Below the pieces are notes generated by a model. It made no database searches. It was not told the DNA's origin and saw nothing but the letters and a program-made list of their open reading frames with translations. Shown here piece by piece: positions 44,581-53,574 of a DNA stretch of 64,000 bases. The position numbers and the translations under genes are program-made. Origin of the DNA: Saprospiraceae bacterium (GTDB taxonomy: Bacteria; Bacteroidota; Bacteroidia; Chitinophagales; Saprospiraceae); NCBI GenBank assembly GCA_022841345.1, contig JALHRR010000020.1, positions 17,007 to 81,006 on the forward strand, written 5' to 3'. The first letter of the stretch is position 1. Each line of letters opens with the position of its first letter.

Positions 44581-45342
44581 ATGAAAATTTCATTCGGGCG
44601 AAAAGGGAAAAAATATACAGCAGCATTGGATAAATGCCTGGATATTTCGCTTGGATTAAATCCGGATGAGGTGGGAGTTAATGCATTTTATGCACCGGCA
44701 TTTCAGGCAGAACCTGTAGTTCATGGTAATTTTATAGGTTCTACAAAAAGAGGCGGACCTGTAAATTTTCTGAACTTAAAACTCAACCCGCACGGCAATG
44801 GAACCCATACAGAATGTGTGGGGCATATAGCTACAGAAGCAGTAACTATAAATGAAACACTGAAAACCTTTCACTTCCCTGCAGAACTCATTAGCGTGTA
44901 TCCTGAGAAGCTGGAGAATGGAGACAGGGTCATTACCCGGCGGCTGGTGGAGCAGGCTATTCAATACAAAGGCATTGCCGAAGCACTCATCGTGCGCACC
45001 TTACCAAATGAATCTGACAAAAAAAACAGAAACTATTCGGGAACCAATCCGCCCTATTTTGACGTATCTGCTATAGAATTCATTTTAGATCAGGGCTTTA
45101 GGCATTTGTTGATTGATTTGCCAAGCGTAGATCGGGAAGAGGATGAAGGTAAGCTGGCAGCGCATAAAGCATTCTGGAATTATCCCGGAGAGATTACATC
45201 CGGAAGAACAATAACAGAGTTAATTTTTGCAAATAATGAAATCAAAGACGACCTTTATTTGTTACTTTTGCAGATTGGATCATTTGAAGTAGACGTAAGT
45301 CCGTCAAAACCCGTATTATTTGAGGTGAGAATAGAGAAATGA
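44581..45342 (+). CDS. Cyclase-family protein (kynurenine-formamidase-like hydrolase)
   Basis: 253 residues. The family's metal-binding motif is present as LNPHGNGTHTECVGHI, corresponding to HxGTHxDxPxH with Glu in place of Asp. A C-terminal RHLLIDLPSVDREEDEG segment (usually GIDxxSvD) and the KAFWNYPGEI block follow. Members hydrolyse N-formylkynurenine, cyclic amides or isatin; some are of unknown role. The Asp-to-Glu change and absence of other tryptophan-catabolism genes leave the substrate open. Its stop codon overlaps the next start (ATGA), so the two are coupled. Confidence 0.83.
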   Translation: MKISFGRKGKKYTAALDKCLDISLGLNPDEVGVNAFYAPAFQAEPVVHGNFIGSTKRGGPVNFLNLKLNPHGNGTHTECVGHIATEAVTINETLKTFHFPAELISVYPEKLENGDRVITRRLVEQAIQYKGIAEALIVRTLPNESDKKNRNYSGTNPPYFDVSAIEFILDQGFRHLLIDLPSVDREEDEGKLAAHKAFWNYPGEITSGRTITELIFANNEIKDDLYLLLLQIGSFEVDVSPSKPVLFEVRIEK

Positions 45343-46010
45343 GTACACATCAATATACATATAAACAGGAGATTTATCTTCAGTTCAAAGAGCTGGACAG
45401 AACTTCTTTGCGCAATATTGTTCAGTATGTAGAGAAGAACCGGGATGCCATAGAAGACCTGGACAGTGAAGAGTTTTTCGAAGTGTATGCTACTTATTGC
45501 AGAGCCTTGTTTGATCTGGGCAATTATAGCAAGTATATCATGGAATCTGAGCAACTGTTGTTCCTTTCCATCGATCAGAATATTTACGAATTTGAAGGCG
45601 AAGACATATATGCCAGCACCTTATTCAGAAAGGCGGCAGGATTATTCAATATGGGTAATCATTTGGAGGCCAAACAAATTCTGATCCAATTGCTAAAAAT
45701 AGATCCTGAAAATAAAGATGTAAAAGCATTTTACAAAAAAGTGATCCGCTCAAGATATACACTTAGCAAGATCACCCGCGCGATTGCGATAGGCATGATT
45801 TTGGCGTCTGCTCTGGTAATTTGTCTGGAGCTTTTAGTCATCAGACCATTTTATCAGGAAATCGTTTTTTCTTTTGAGTTGGCCAGAAATTTGCTGTTTG
45901 CAACAGGTCTCCTTACTTATTTATTTGGCGATCTTTCCCATTTTCTGATTGCTGAGATACAGGCAATGAATGAAATTAAAAACATTCTTGCAACAAAAAA
46001 GAAAGATTAA
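45339..46010 (+). CDS. TPR-like protein with two C-terminal membrane helices
   Basis: 223 residues. The soluble N-terminal ~145 residues are helical with one clear TPR-like pair (STLFRKAAGLFNMGNHLEAKQILIQLL, shortened to its key pattern A..LFN.GN..EA...L). Two membrane helices follow (about 152-172 and 185-207), then a basic tail ending ATKKKD. The protein is probably anchored to the inner membrane with the helical domain in the cytoplasm. The ATG overlaps the cyclase stop codon by 4 nt. The family is unknown to me. Confidence 0.78.
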   Translation: MSTHQYTYKQEIYLQFKELDRTSLRNIVQYVEKNRDAIEDLDSEEFFEVYATYCRALFDLGNYSKYIMESEQLLFLSIDQNIYEFEGEDIYASTLFRKAAGLFNMGNHLEAKQILIQLLKIDPENKDVKAFYKKVIRSRYTLSKITRAIAIGMILASALVICLELLVIRPFYQEIVFSFELARNLLFATGLLTYLFGDLSHFLIAEIQAMNEIKNILATKKKD

Positions 46011-46336
46011 GCCATCCTGCATTAAGCGTGTTTTTCGTTAATTTCTGAAGAAGTAAATTTTAGAAATAAGTTCCAAATGTTTCGCCCGAATAAAGCTGTC
46101 AATTGTCCACTCTTAATAAAGTAGATAAATGTCATATGCTATGATTTGTATTAGAAACATCCCGTTAATACGTGCCAGAGCTCCCACAATTATTGCGGAA
46201 AAAGGACATGATTAAACAACAAGTTCTAAATACAATGAGTTAAGGTATTGTTAATCAGATACACTTATGAAACACCAATCAAACCCCCTGCGTTTGAACA
46301 CCCAAACAAAACAATCTAACACTAAAAAGTAATAAG
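46011..46336. other. Gene-free stretch with a 21-codon ORF before htrA
   Basis: 326 nt upstream of htrA. At 46267-46332 there is ATG plus 20 codons and TAA (a polar, Asn/Gln/Lys-rich peptide starting MKHQSNPLRLN), ending 4 nt before the htrA ATG. It could be a leader peptide or chance. No consensus promoter was found. Confidence 0.35.
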
Positions 46337-47491
46337 ATGAAAAAAGTATTGTCATTAATCATTTCAGGAGTCTTTGGAGGAGTGCTTGTTTTGGCAGCAA
46401 TCTGGATGTTTGCTGACAAAATCCTGCCACAACCTTCAGTGGAAGCACCGGTATATACCAAAATGACCAGCGCTACAAATAGTTCGGCAGCTCCTTTTGA
46501 CTTTACAGTAGCAGCAGATCGTGCTATGGATGCGGTCGTTCATATTAAAGCTTCAGAAAGTAAGAAGGCTGTTCAGGAAAGAGGACAGCAGCAAAGACGC
46601 AGCCCGTTCAGTTTCTTTTTTGATGAAGATTTAATGTTTGGTAATCCTTATGGAGGCCCCAGACAAGGAAGCGGATCAGGGGTGATAATTGATACGGATG
46701 GCTATGTAGTGACCAATAATCACGTAATAGCTTTTGCAGATGAATATGAAGTGACTACCCATGATAATAGAAAGTTCAAAGCAAAGTTGATTGGAAGGGA
46801 TGAAAATACAGATATCGCAGTTTTAAAAATAGAAGCCAGTAACCTTAAACCCATTCAATGGGGCAATTCTGATAACTTGAAAGTTGGTCAGTGGGTGGTA
46901 GCTGTAGGAAATCCATTTGACCTGACCTCTACCGTTACAGCGGGAATTGTAAGTGCAAAAGGCAGGAAACTGGAATTAAACAGGAGCATCGGTGCCATTG
47001 AAGCTTTTATTCAGACAGATGCTGCAGTAAATCCAGGAAACAGTGGTGGCGCTCTGGTTGATACAGAAGGCAGACTAGTAGGTATTAATACCGCAATTGC
47101 TTCACAAACAGGAAACTTTGCAGGATATTCTTTTGCTATTCCCTCTGATATTGTAAGCAAAATAGTAGAAGATATCATTCAATATGGATCATTTCAAAGG
47201 GCGTATCTGGGCGTAGGAATTTTTGATAATGATAGTGATTCTGCCAAAGAACTGGGTATTTCACAAACTACAGGCGTAGTTATCAAAGAAGTATATGATG
47301 GAGGGTCTGCACAATATGCAGGTCTCTTACCGAATGATGTGATTATGAAAGTGAACACGAAGGAAGTCAGAAATGTACCACAGCTACAAGAATTGATCAG
47401 CAGATCCAAAGTTGGTGAAATAATTCAGCTCACTGTGCTAAGAAAAGGAAAAGAAAAAAACATTGAAGTGAAGTTAAGGTCAGCGAGTTAA
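46337..47491 (+). CDS. htrA: HtrA/DegP-family serine protease (S1C) with one PDZ domain
   Basis: 384 residues. An N-terminal membrane anchor or signal (KKVLSLIISGVFGGVLVLAA) is followed by a short linker rich in Gln/Arg. The trypsin-like domain has the triad His129 (TNNHV), Asp159 (NTDIAVL) and Ser236 (NPGNSGGALV). A single PDZ domain spans about 280-384 (YLGVGIF, then VYDGGSAQYAGLLPNDVI). With one PDZ it resembles DegS more than DegP, which has two. It is a periplasmic protein quality-control or stress-sensing protease. A strong terminator follows. Confidence 0.93.
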   Translation: MKKVLSLIISGVFGGVLVLAAIWMFADKILPQPSVEAPVYTKMTSATNSSAAPFDFTVAADRAMDAVVHIKASESKKAVQERGQQQRRSPFSFFFDEDLMFGNPYGGPRQGSGSGVIIDTDGYVVTNNHVIAFADEYEVTTHDNRKFKAKLIGRDENTDIAVLKIEASNLKPIQWGNSDNLKVGQWVVAVGNPFDLTSTVTAGIVSAKGRKLELNRSIGAIEAFIQTDAAVNPGNSGGALVDTEGRLVGINTAIASQTGNFAGYSFAIPSDIVSKIVEDIIQYGSFQRAYLGVGIFDNDSDSAKELGISQTTGVVIKEVYDGGSAQYAGLLPNDVIMKVNTKEVRNVPQLQELISRSKVGEIIQLTVLRKGKEKNIEVKLRSAS

Positions 47492-47609
47492 TCAGCTTTG
47501 AAGAAAAACTTCGTATATAAAAGTGAGAATAAAAAGTGGATGAAAGTCCATAGAAAAGTAAGATGAAAATCAAGAATTGGGGTTGAAGTTGGTTTTTCGT
47601 TTTGTTTGG

Positions 47610-47643
47610 CGTCTGCCCAAAGTTTTTTGGGTAGACGTTTTTT
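47610..47643 (+). terminator. Intrinsic terminator after htrA
   Basis: CGTCTGCCCAA pairs with TTGGGTAGACG (one G-T pair) around AGTTTT and is followed by TTTTTT. It lies about 120 nt after the htrA stop codon. Confidence 0.85.
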
Positions 47644-47748
47644 ATTTAAGGATCAGAAACGCCCCTAAGATTTGTTTGACACGAACGTATATTTTGTCAA
47701 TTCGGTAAGATTGACATTTGAAGACCCAAAACTAGTATTAATTTAATG

Positions 47749-47756
47749 TACCTTTG
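47749..47756 (+). promoter_or_regulatory. Candidate -7 element for the PurF-like gene
   Basis: TACCTTTG matches TAnnTTTG exactly, 30 nt before the ATG at 47786. The nearest TTTG upstream (47717-47720) is 28 nt away, longer than usual. Confidence 0.45.
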
Positions 47757-47785
47757 TCCCTTTAAATCGAATCATAAGAAGGCCC

Positions 47786-49675
47786 ATGAGTGATCAGATC
47801 AAGCACGAATGTGGAATCGCGCTAATCCGGCTATTAAAACCGCTTGATTATTACCAGGAAGAATACGGTACGCCATTGTACGGTCTCAACAAACTGCAAC
47901 TGCTGCTGCAAAAACAGCGCAACAGAGGCCAGGATGGGGCAGGGATTGCTACAATAAAACTGGATCCAATACCCGGAGCACGCTTCATCAGCAGAAAAAG
48001 AAGTAATAGCACCAATTACCTCAAGGATTTATTCGACGGTGTCTTTGAACACTTCAAAGATTTGTCTCCTGAACATAAAGCGGATGGCAACTGGCTCAAA
48101 AACAATAAACCCTATACAGGGGAAGTCCTCATGGGACATTTGCGCTATGGAACACATGGCGTAAATACAATCGAAACATGTCACCCCTTCCTTAGACAGA
48201 ATAACTGGATCACCAGAAATCTCGTGTTGGCTGGCAACTTCAATCTCACAAATGTCGATGAGCTTTTCACAGAGCTTATAGAGCTTGGGCAGTTTCCCAA
48301 AGAAGTGTCGGATACGGTGACTGTCATGGAGAAGATAGGCCATTTCCTGGATGCAGAGGTTCAATATCTTTTTGAGCACTATAAAATGCATGGTTATTCC
48401 AACCGGGAAATCACGGAAGCAATCATGGAAAACATTGATCTGCAGCGGGTACTAAGCAGAGCATGCAAAAAATTTGACGGAGGATACGTGATGACCGGAA
48501 TGCTGGGACATGGAGATGCATTTGTGATCAGAGACCCGAATGGAATCAGACCGGCGTACTATTTTCAGGATGATGAAGTAGTGGCTGTCGCATCAGAAAG
48601 ACCGGCCCTGATGACAGCTTTCAAAAAGCGCATAAAAATGATTAAAGAAATCCCAAGAGGATATGCTTTGATTATTAAGAAAAATGGAACTGTGCTGGAA
48701 GTTCCTTTTACACAACAAAAAGAAAAGAAAGGTTGCTCATTTGAGAGAATTTATTTCTCCAGGGGTAGTGACAGAGATATTTATACGGAGCGCAAAAAAC
48801 TTGGAGAACTACTGGCGGCGCCGGTGTTGAAAGCAGTCAATTATGACTTTGAAAACACAGTGTTTTCTTACGTTCCAAATACTGCAGAAAGTGCCTTTTT
48901 TGGTTTTATGGAAGGCATCGAGTCCGAGCTTGATAAAATCAAAACGCAACAAATTCTGCAACTGAACAATCAGGGTTCCACAGAAGAAATCACGAGAATA
49001 CTTAGGCAAAATGCACGTTTTGAAAAGCTGGTAGTAAAGGACGAGAAGATAAGAACTTTTATAGCTGATGACGCTTCCAGAGATGAAATGGTAGCTCATG
49101 TATATGATGTCACTTATGGCATTGTAAAAAATGAAATAGATACACTCGTTCTGCTGGATGATTCTATTGTAAGAGGAACGACTCTCAGAGATAGCATCAT
49201 CACTATAGTCTCCAGACTGTTTCCAAAGAAGATAATCGTGGTATCCTCGGCGCCACAAATTCGATATCCGGATTGTTATGGTATAGACATGTCTGTTTTG
49301 AAAGAATTTGTTGCATTTCAGGCATTAGTTTCCTTGTTGAAGGAAAGCGGACAAGACTATCTGCTCAATGAAACATATGACAAATGCATTGCTCAAAAGG
49401 ACAAACCCAAAGATCAAATCAAGAATGAAGTCAGCGCACTGTATGATTTATTTCCCTATGAAGTGATTTCCGATAGAATTGCAGACATGGTGACTCCGGA
49501 AGGAATTAAGCCAGAAATACAGGTAATTTATCAGACAGTGGAAGACTTGCGCAGCGCTTGTCCGGATAGAGGAGACTGGTACTTCTCCGGAGAATATCCT
49601 ACCGCCGGAGGAAATGCTGTTGTCAACAAAGCTTTTGTAAATTTCATGGAAGGCAAGGTCGTTCGGGCTTATTAA
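47786..49675 (+). CDS. purF: Amidophosphoribosyltransferase-like protein (long Bacteroidota form)
   Basis: 629 residues, compared with ~500 for typical PurF. The Ntn-type glutaminase domain starts with HECGIALIRL, so the nucleophile would be Cys9 after removal of a short propeptide. It includes NRGQDGAGIA and GHLRYGTHG, and the FDGGYVMTGMLGHGDAFVIRDPNGIRPAYYF block (shortened). The phosphoribosyltransferase domain has the PRPP loop LVLLDDSIVRGTTLRDS. Inserts near 180-220 and 380-430 account for the extra length. It may be the committed step of purine synthesis or a paralogue with a different acceptor; many Bacteroidota carry both forms. No purine genes adjoin it. Confidence 0.82.
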   Translation: MSDQIKHECGIALIRLLKPLDYYQEEYGTPLYGLNKLQLLLQKQRNRGQDGAGIATIKLDPIPGARFISRKRSNSTNYLKDLFDGVFEHFKDLSPEHKADGNWLKNNKPYTGEVLMGHLRYGTHGVNTIETCHPFLRQNNWITRNLVLAGNFNLTNVDELFTELIELGQFPKEVSDTVTVMEKIGHFLDAEVQYLFEHYKMHGYSNREITEAIMENIDLQRVLSRACKKFDGGYVMTGMLGHGDAFVIRDPNGIRPAYYFQDDEVVAVASERPALMTAFKKRIKMIKEIPRGYALIIKKNGTVLEVPFTQQKEKKGCSFERIYFSRGSDRDIYTERKKLGELLAAPVLKAVNYDFENTVFSYVPNTAESAFFGFMEGIESELDKIKTQQILQLNNQGSTEEITRILRQNARFEKLVVKDEKIRTFIADDASRDEMVAHVYDVTYGIVKNEIDTLVLLDDSIVRGTTLRDSIITIVSRLFPKKIIVVSSAPQIRYPDCYGIDMSVLKEFVAFQALVSLLKESGQDYLLNETYDKCIAQKDKPKDQIKNEVSALYDLFPYEVISDRIADMVTPEGIKPEIQVIYQTVEDLRSACPDRGDWYFSGEYPTAGGNAVVNKAFVNFMEGKVVRAY

Positions 49676-49745
49676 GAACAATTTCCATGTTAAGTATCAC
49701 GGGTATTCAATTTAATTCAACGTTTTCAGATAATTTAATTTTTCC

Positions 49746-52448
49746 ATGAACCTCCCATCGAACTCAACTTTTCCTGCAACGATAGTAGCTTTTACCTTCA
49801 TTTTGCTGCTTTTTTCCTGTAAAACAACTCAACCTGCAGTTGCCACTCCGCCTATAGAACCTGTGGAGGAAATAGAAATTGAAGACATGGAAATTACGGA
49901 AGAGGAGCCGATGGACTATGACAGTCTTGAAGATTTGGTACGCACAGAACCGGAAATAGAGAATGATCTGCCTGTTTACCAGGCTACAAACCGGAGGACC
50001 TGGGATTTATTACATACAAAACTGGATATTTCATTTGACTGGATACAGCAAAGAGCAAATGGTTCTGCCCAGCTTATATTGCTGCCTTTTGCCAAAGCTG
50101 ATTCTGTTCTGGTGCTGGATGCAAAGAATTTTGACATTAAAAGTATTCGCACGCTTAAATCTTCTTCTGACTTGAAGTTTGATTATCAGGATAGCATTAA
50201 GCTGATTATTCAGTTGGGCAAAACCTATACGTTAAAAGACACATTAAAACTACAAATCAACTATACGGCTAAGCCGGCTGAAAGGAAAGACATCACAGGA
50301 AGCGCAGCGATTACTTCCAGCCAGGGATTGTTTTTTATTAATCATGATAATGCCACGCCCAATAAGCCTCAGCAAATCTGGACACAAGGAGAGACTTCTT
50401 ACAGTTCTTGCTGGTTTCCAACTATTGACAGTCCCAATGAGCGATCAACACAGGATATCTCCATAACCGTAGAAGATAAATTTGTAACGCTTTCTAATGG
50501 CATTCTTAAAACTTCAAAAAAGAATGCAAATGGTACCCGTACGGACAACTGGGTGATGGATCAGCCACATGCACCTTATCTATTTATGATGGCGATAGGA
50601 GAGTTTGCAGTAGTAAAAGAAAAGTGGAAAAATATAGAGTTGGGTTACTATGTAGAGCAAAAGTACAAAGAGCATGCAAAAGATATTTTTGCTCATACAC
50701 CCGAGATGCTTGACTTTTTCTCAAATAAATTTGGTGTGCTTTATCCATGGAAGAAATATAGCCAGGTAGTTGTCCGGGACTACGTATCAGGAGCAATGGA
50801 AAACACTACGGCCGTGATATTTGGTGATTTTGTACAGAGAACCAGGCGCCAACTCATTGACAATTCCAACGAAAAAATAGTTGCGCACGAAATGGCTCAC
50901 CATTGGTTTGGCAATTATGTTACTTGTGAGAGCTGGTCCAATCTCACCCTGAACGAAGGATTTGCCAATTATTCAGAGTATCTGTGGCTGGAGCACAAAC
51001 ATGGATTACAGGAAGCAGAAGTGCATCGTCAGGAAGAAATGCAAGGCTATCTGCAGTCTGCTCCTGCAGGTGCGACCAAAGATTTGATAAGATTTGGATA
51101 TGGCAACGAGGAAGAAATGTTCGATGCGCATAGCTACAACAAGGGAGGACTTGTTCTTCATATGCTGCGCAGGCACCTGGGAGATGAAATATTTTTCAGG
51201 GGATTGACAAAATATCTAAAGGACAATGCTTACAGTGCGGTCGAAGTACATCATTTGAGACTGGCATTTGAGGCTGTATCAGGAGAAGACCTTAATTGGT
51301 TCTTCAATCAGTGGTATCTTGACAAAGGTCATCCGATTTTGAATGTGAATTATACTTACGATGAGAATGCCAAAAAGTTATTCTTAATGGTATTCCAGGT
51401 TCAGCCTGCGGAAGACCATGTTCCGGTTTTTGAATTTCCATTGGAGATAGACGTACTATTTGCTGACGGGAAGAAGGAGCGAAAAACCTTTCATATCAAC
51501 CAACGTTCTCAGGTAGTTGAGCTGGATGCCTCAAAAGCGCCCGCGGAAGTTGTATTTAATCCTGAAAAAACACTTTTGTGTATTCTTGAAGAAAACTTTA
51601 CCAGCACAGAAGCGGGACTTAAGCTGCGGTATGATCATCAGACACATTATCGCACAAGGCTGGAAGCAATAGCTAAAGCAGCAGCGCTGGATGACGATAA
51701 GCTATATATTGAATTGTGCAACAAAGCAATTGTTGATTCTTTTTGGGTCATGCGGGCAGTTGGTCTTAGTTTTCTTCCGCAAGATAATTTGTCTGAAGAA
51801 TTAATCCGGAAAGCAATGAATATGGCAGATTCCGATCCGCATTCTGTTGTGAGGGCCCAGGCCTTAGAAATGTTGGCTGGCGTAGAACTAAGTGAAACAC
51901 AGCTGCAATCACTCATCAGTATTTTGAGGAAGGGTGAAAAAGAAACCGGTCCGGTTATTGGTGCGGCACTGAGTGTATTACAAATGAACAATCCTGAACT
52001 GACAGCAACTGAAATACCTGCACTCGAAAAAGACGAAGATCCATCGGTCATTACGGCCATTTCACAATACTATGCAGGAACGGGAGATGTGACCAAGTTG
52101 AACTACTTTGTAGAAAAACTCGGCGTAGTTGAAGGTTATGAGGCCATTACCTTTATGTCCAATGCATATGCCCTGGCGTCAGCTACCGGTAACCTTAAAG
52201 AACAACTGAGAACAGGAGAACTTTTCTATCAAAAAGCATTGAAAGAATTAAGTGCTATACAGCGATATGGGGTCATGCAATATTTTGCAGGGTTTATAGC
52301 TGAATACGCTGCTGTTGTTTCTGCAGGAACCGTTCCCAATGTTCCGGAGTACAAAAGTGCACTGGATACTTTCGTTGGGTATTTTGAGAACATCAAGGAA
52401 AAAGAAACTGACCCGCAACTGAAATCCGCCTACGATTATTTGAGATAA
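49746..52448 (+). CDS. M1-family aminopeptidase lipoprotein
   Basis: 900 residues. It has a lipoprotein signal with lipobox LFSC near residue 27. An acidic linker follows (EEIEIEDMEITEEEPMD), then the M1 beta-saddle, the exopeptidase motif GAMEN (SGAMENTTAVIFG) and the zinc site HEMAH with His381, Glu382, His385 and distal Glu404 (LNEGFANY). A Tyr-containing segment and a helical HEAT-like C-terminal domain (about 620-900) complete it. It removes N-terminal amino acids from peptides at the outer membrane or in the periplasm. The stop codon is 6 nt from the manC start, but shared function is not evident. Confidence 0.92.
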   Translation: MNLPSNSTFPATIVAFTFILLLFSCKTTQPAVATPPIEPVEEIEIEDMEITEEEPMDYDSLEDLVRTEPEIENDLPVYQATNRRTWDLLHTKLDISFDWIQQRANGSAQLILLPFAKADSVLVLDAKNFDIKSIRTLKSSSDLKFDYQDSIKLIIQLGKTYTLKDTLKLQINYTAKPAERKDITGSAAITSSQGLFFINHDNATPNKPQQIWTQGETSYSSCWFPTIDSPNERSTQDISITVEDKFVTLSNGILKTSKKNANGTRTDNWVMDQPHAPYLFMMAIGEFAVVKEKWKNIELGYYVEQKYKEHAKDIFAHTPEMLDFFSNKFGVLYPWKKYSQVVVRDYVSGAMENTTAVIFGDFVQRTRRQLIDNSNEKIVAHEMAHHWFGNYVTCESWSNLTLNEGFANYSEYLWLEHKHGLQEAEVHRQEEMQGYLQSAPAGATKDLIRFGYGNEEEMFDAHSYNKGGLVLHMLRRHLGDEIFFRGLTKYLKDNAYSAVEVHHLRLAFEAVSGEDLNWFFNQWYLDKGHPILNVNYTYDENAKKLFLMVFQVQPAEDHVPVFEFPLEIDVLFADGKKERKTFHINQRSQVVELDASKAPAEVVFNPEKTLLCILEENFTSTEAGLKLRYDHQTHYRTRLEAIAKAAALDDDKLYIELCNKAIVDSFWVMRAVGLSFLPQDNLSEELIRKAMNMADSDPHSVVRAQALEMLAGVELSETQLQSLISILRKGEKETGPVIGAALSVLQMNNPELTATEIPALEKDEDPSVITAISQYYAGTGDVTKLNYFVEKLGVVEGYEAITFMSNAYALASATGNLKEQLRTGELFYQKALKELSAIQRYGVMQYFAGFIAEYAAVVSAGTVPNVPEYKSALDTFVGYFENIKEKETDPQLKSAYDYLR

Positions 52449-52454
52449 ATTAAA

Positions 52455-53531
52455 ATGAAGAGCCTTCAATCAAGGATACATATTTGCATAATGGCCGGAG
52501 GAGCCGGGACACGGTTTTGGCCCATGAGTACAGAAGCCCTGCCAAAGCAATTCATTGATATTCTTGGAGAAGGTCGCTCTTTATTGAGAGCTACTTTTGA
52601 AAGAGCGCAGCAACTTGTACCGGCGAGTCAGATCTGGGTAGTAACGCACAAAAAATATTCTGATATTGTTCAGGGGGATTTGCCTGAAATAGAAGATAGC
52701 CACATTCTTTCTGAACCCCAAAGGAAAAACACAGCACCGGCGATAGCTTTTGCAGCGTATGTTATTGAAGCTGCTGACCCCGAGGCAATTATGATTGTAT
52801 TGTCTTCTGATCATTTGATCCAAAAAGAAGATGCTTTAACTCAGGCATTGCAAACAGCGGCCGAATTTGCTGATAATACAGAAGGATTATTTACGCTGGG
52901 AATCCAACCGGATACGCCCCATACGGGTTATGGGTATATAGATAAAGGCCAAAAAATAGCAGAATCTGTTTTTAAAGTCAGCCGTTTTGTAGAAAAACCG
53001 GATTCCAATACAGCGAAAGAATATATTCAGTCAGGAAGATATCTCTGGAATGCAGGGGTTTTTATTTGGAAAATATCTGCATTAAAAAAAGCTTTAATGT
53101 TATATGCAAATGAGCTTTTTCTTACTTTTGAAGCAGCAGCACAAAGGATTGTGGATAAAAGCCAATTTCCGGAGTGGGTTATTCCTGTTTTTGACGCATG
53201 TGAAAACATTTCTATTGACTATGCTGTGCTTGAAGCAGCAGACAATGTTTACACAATTGAAGCAGACATAGGCTGGAGTGATTTAGGGACCTGGGGCGCT
53301 CTTTATGATTATTCTGAAAAGAACGTTCAGGGGAATGTAATTTTTAACCGCACGGTTGTTCAATCCGATTGCACCAATTGCATCGTACATCTTACAAAAG
53401 GTAAGAATGCGATCATAAGGGGCCTGGATGGATTCGTCGTCGCGGAGACACCAGAAGGGCTTTTGATTTATCCGCTTGATCAGGAGCAAGATATCAAGAA
53501 GAGTCTTGATGAACTTCGAAACCTAAAATAA
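52455..53531 (+). CDS. manC: Mannose-1-phosphate guanylyltransferase
   Basis: 358 residues, a single nucleotidyltransferase domain without the C-terminal isomerase domain found in longer ManC/AlgA proteins. Signature parts are MAGGAGTRFWPMS with PKQF downstream, the SEPQRKNTAPAIAFAA block, VLSSDHLI, FVEKP and SIDYAVLEAAD with GWSDLGTW. It makes GDP-mannose from mannose-1-phosphate and GTP for surface polysaccharides. Two glycosyltransferase genes follow on the same strand, which fits a small polysaccharide cluster. Confidence 0.95.
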   Translation: MKSLQSRIHICIMAGGAGTRFWPMSTEALPKQFIDILGEGRSLLRATFERAQQLVPASQIWVVTHKKYSDIVQGDLPEIEDSHILSEPQRKNTAPAIAFAAYVIEAADPEAIMIVLSSDHLIQKEDALTQALQTAAEFADNTEGLFTLGIQPDTPHTGYGYIDKGQKIAESVFKVSRFVEKPDSNTAKEYIQSGRYLWNAGVFIWKISALKKALMLYANELFLTFEAAAQRIVDKSQFPEWVIPVFDACENISIDYAVLEAADNVYTIEADIGWSDLGTWGALYDYSEKNVQGNVIFNRTVVQSDCTNCIVHLTKGKNAIIRGLDGFVVAETPEGLLIYPLDQEQDIKKSLDELRNLK

Positions 53532-53574
53532 TTTAAAAGCCGCAGAAAGTATTCATTGTGTGCTTTATTGTAAA

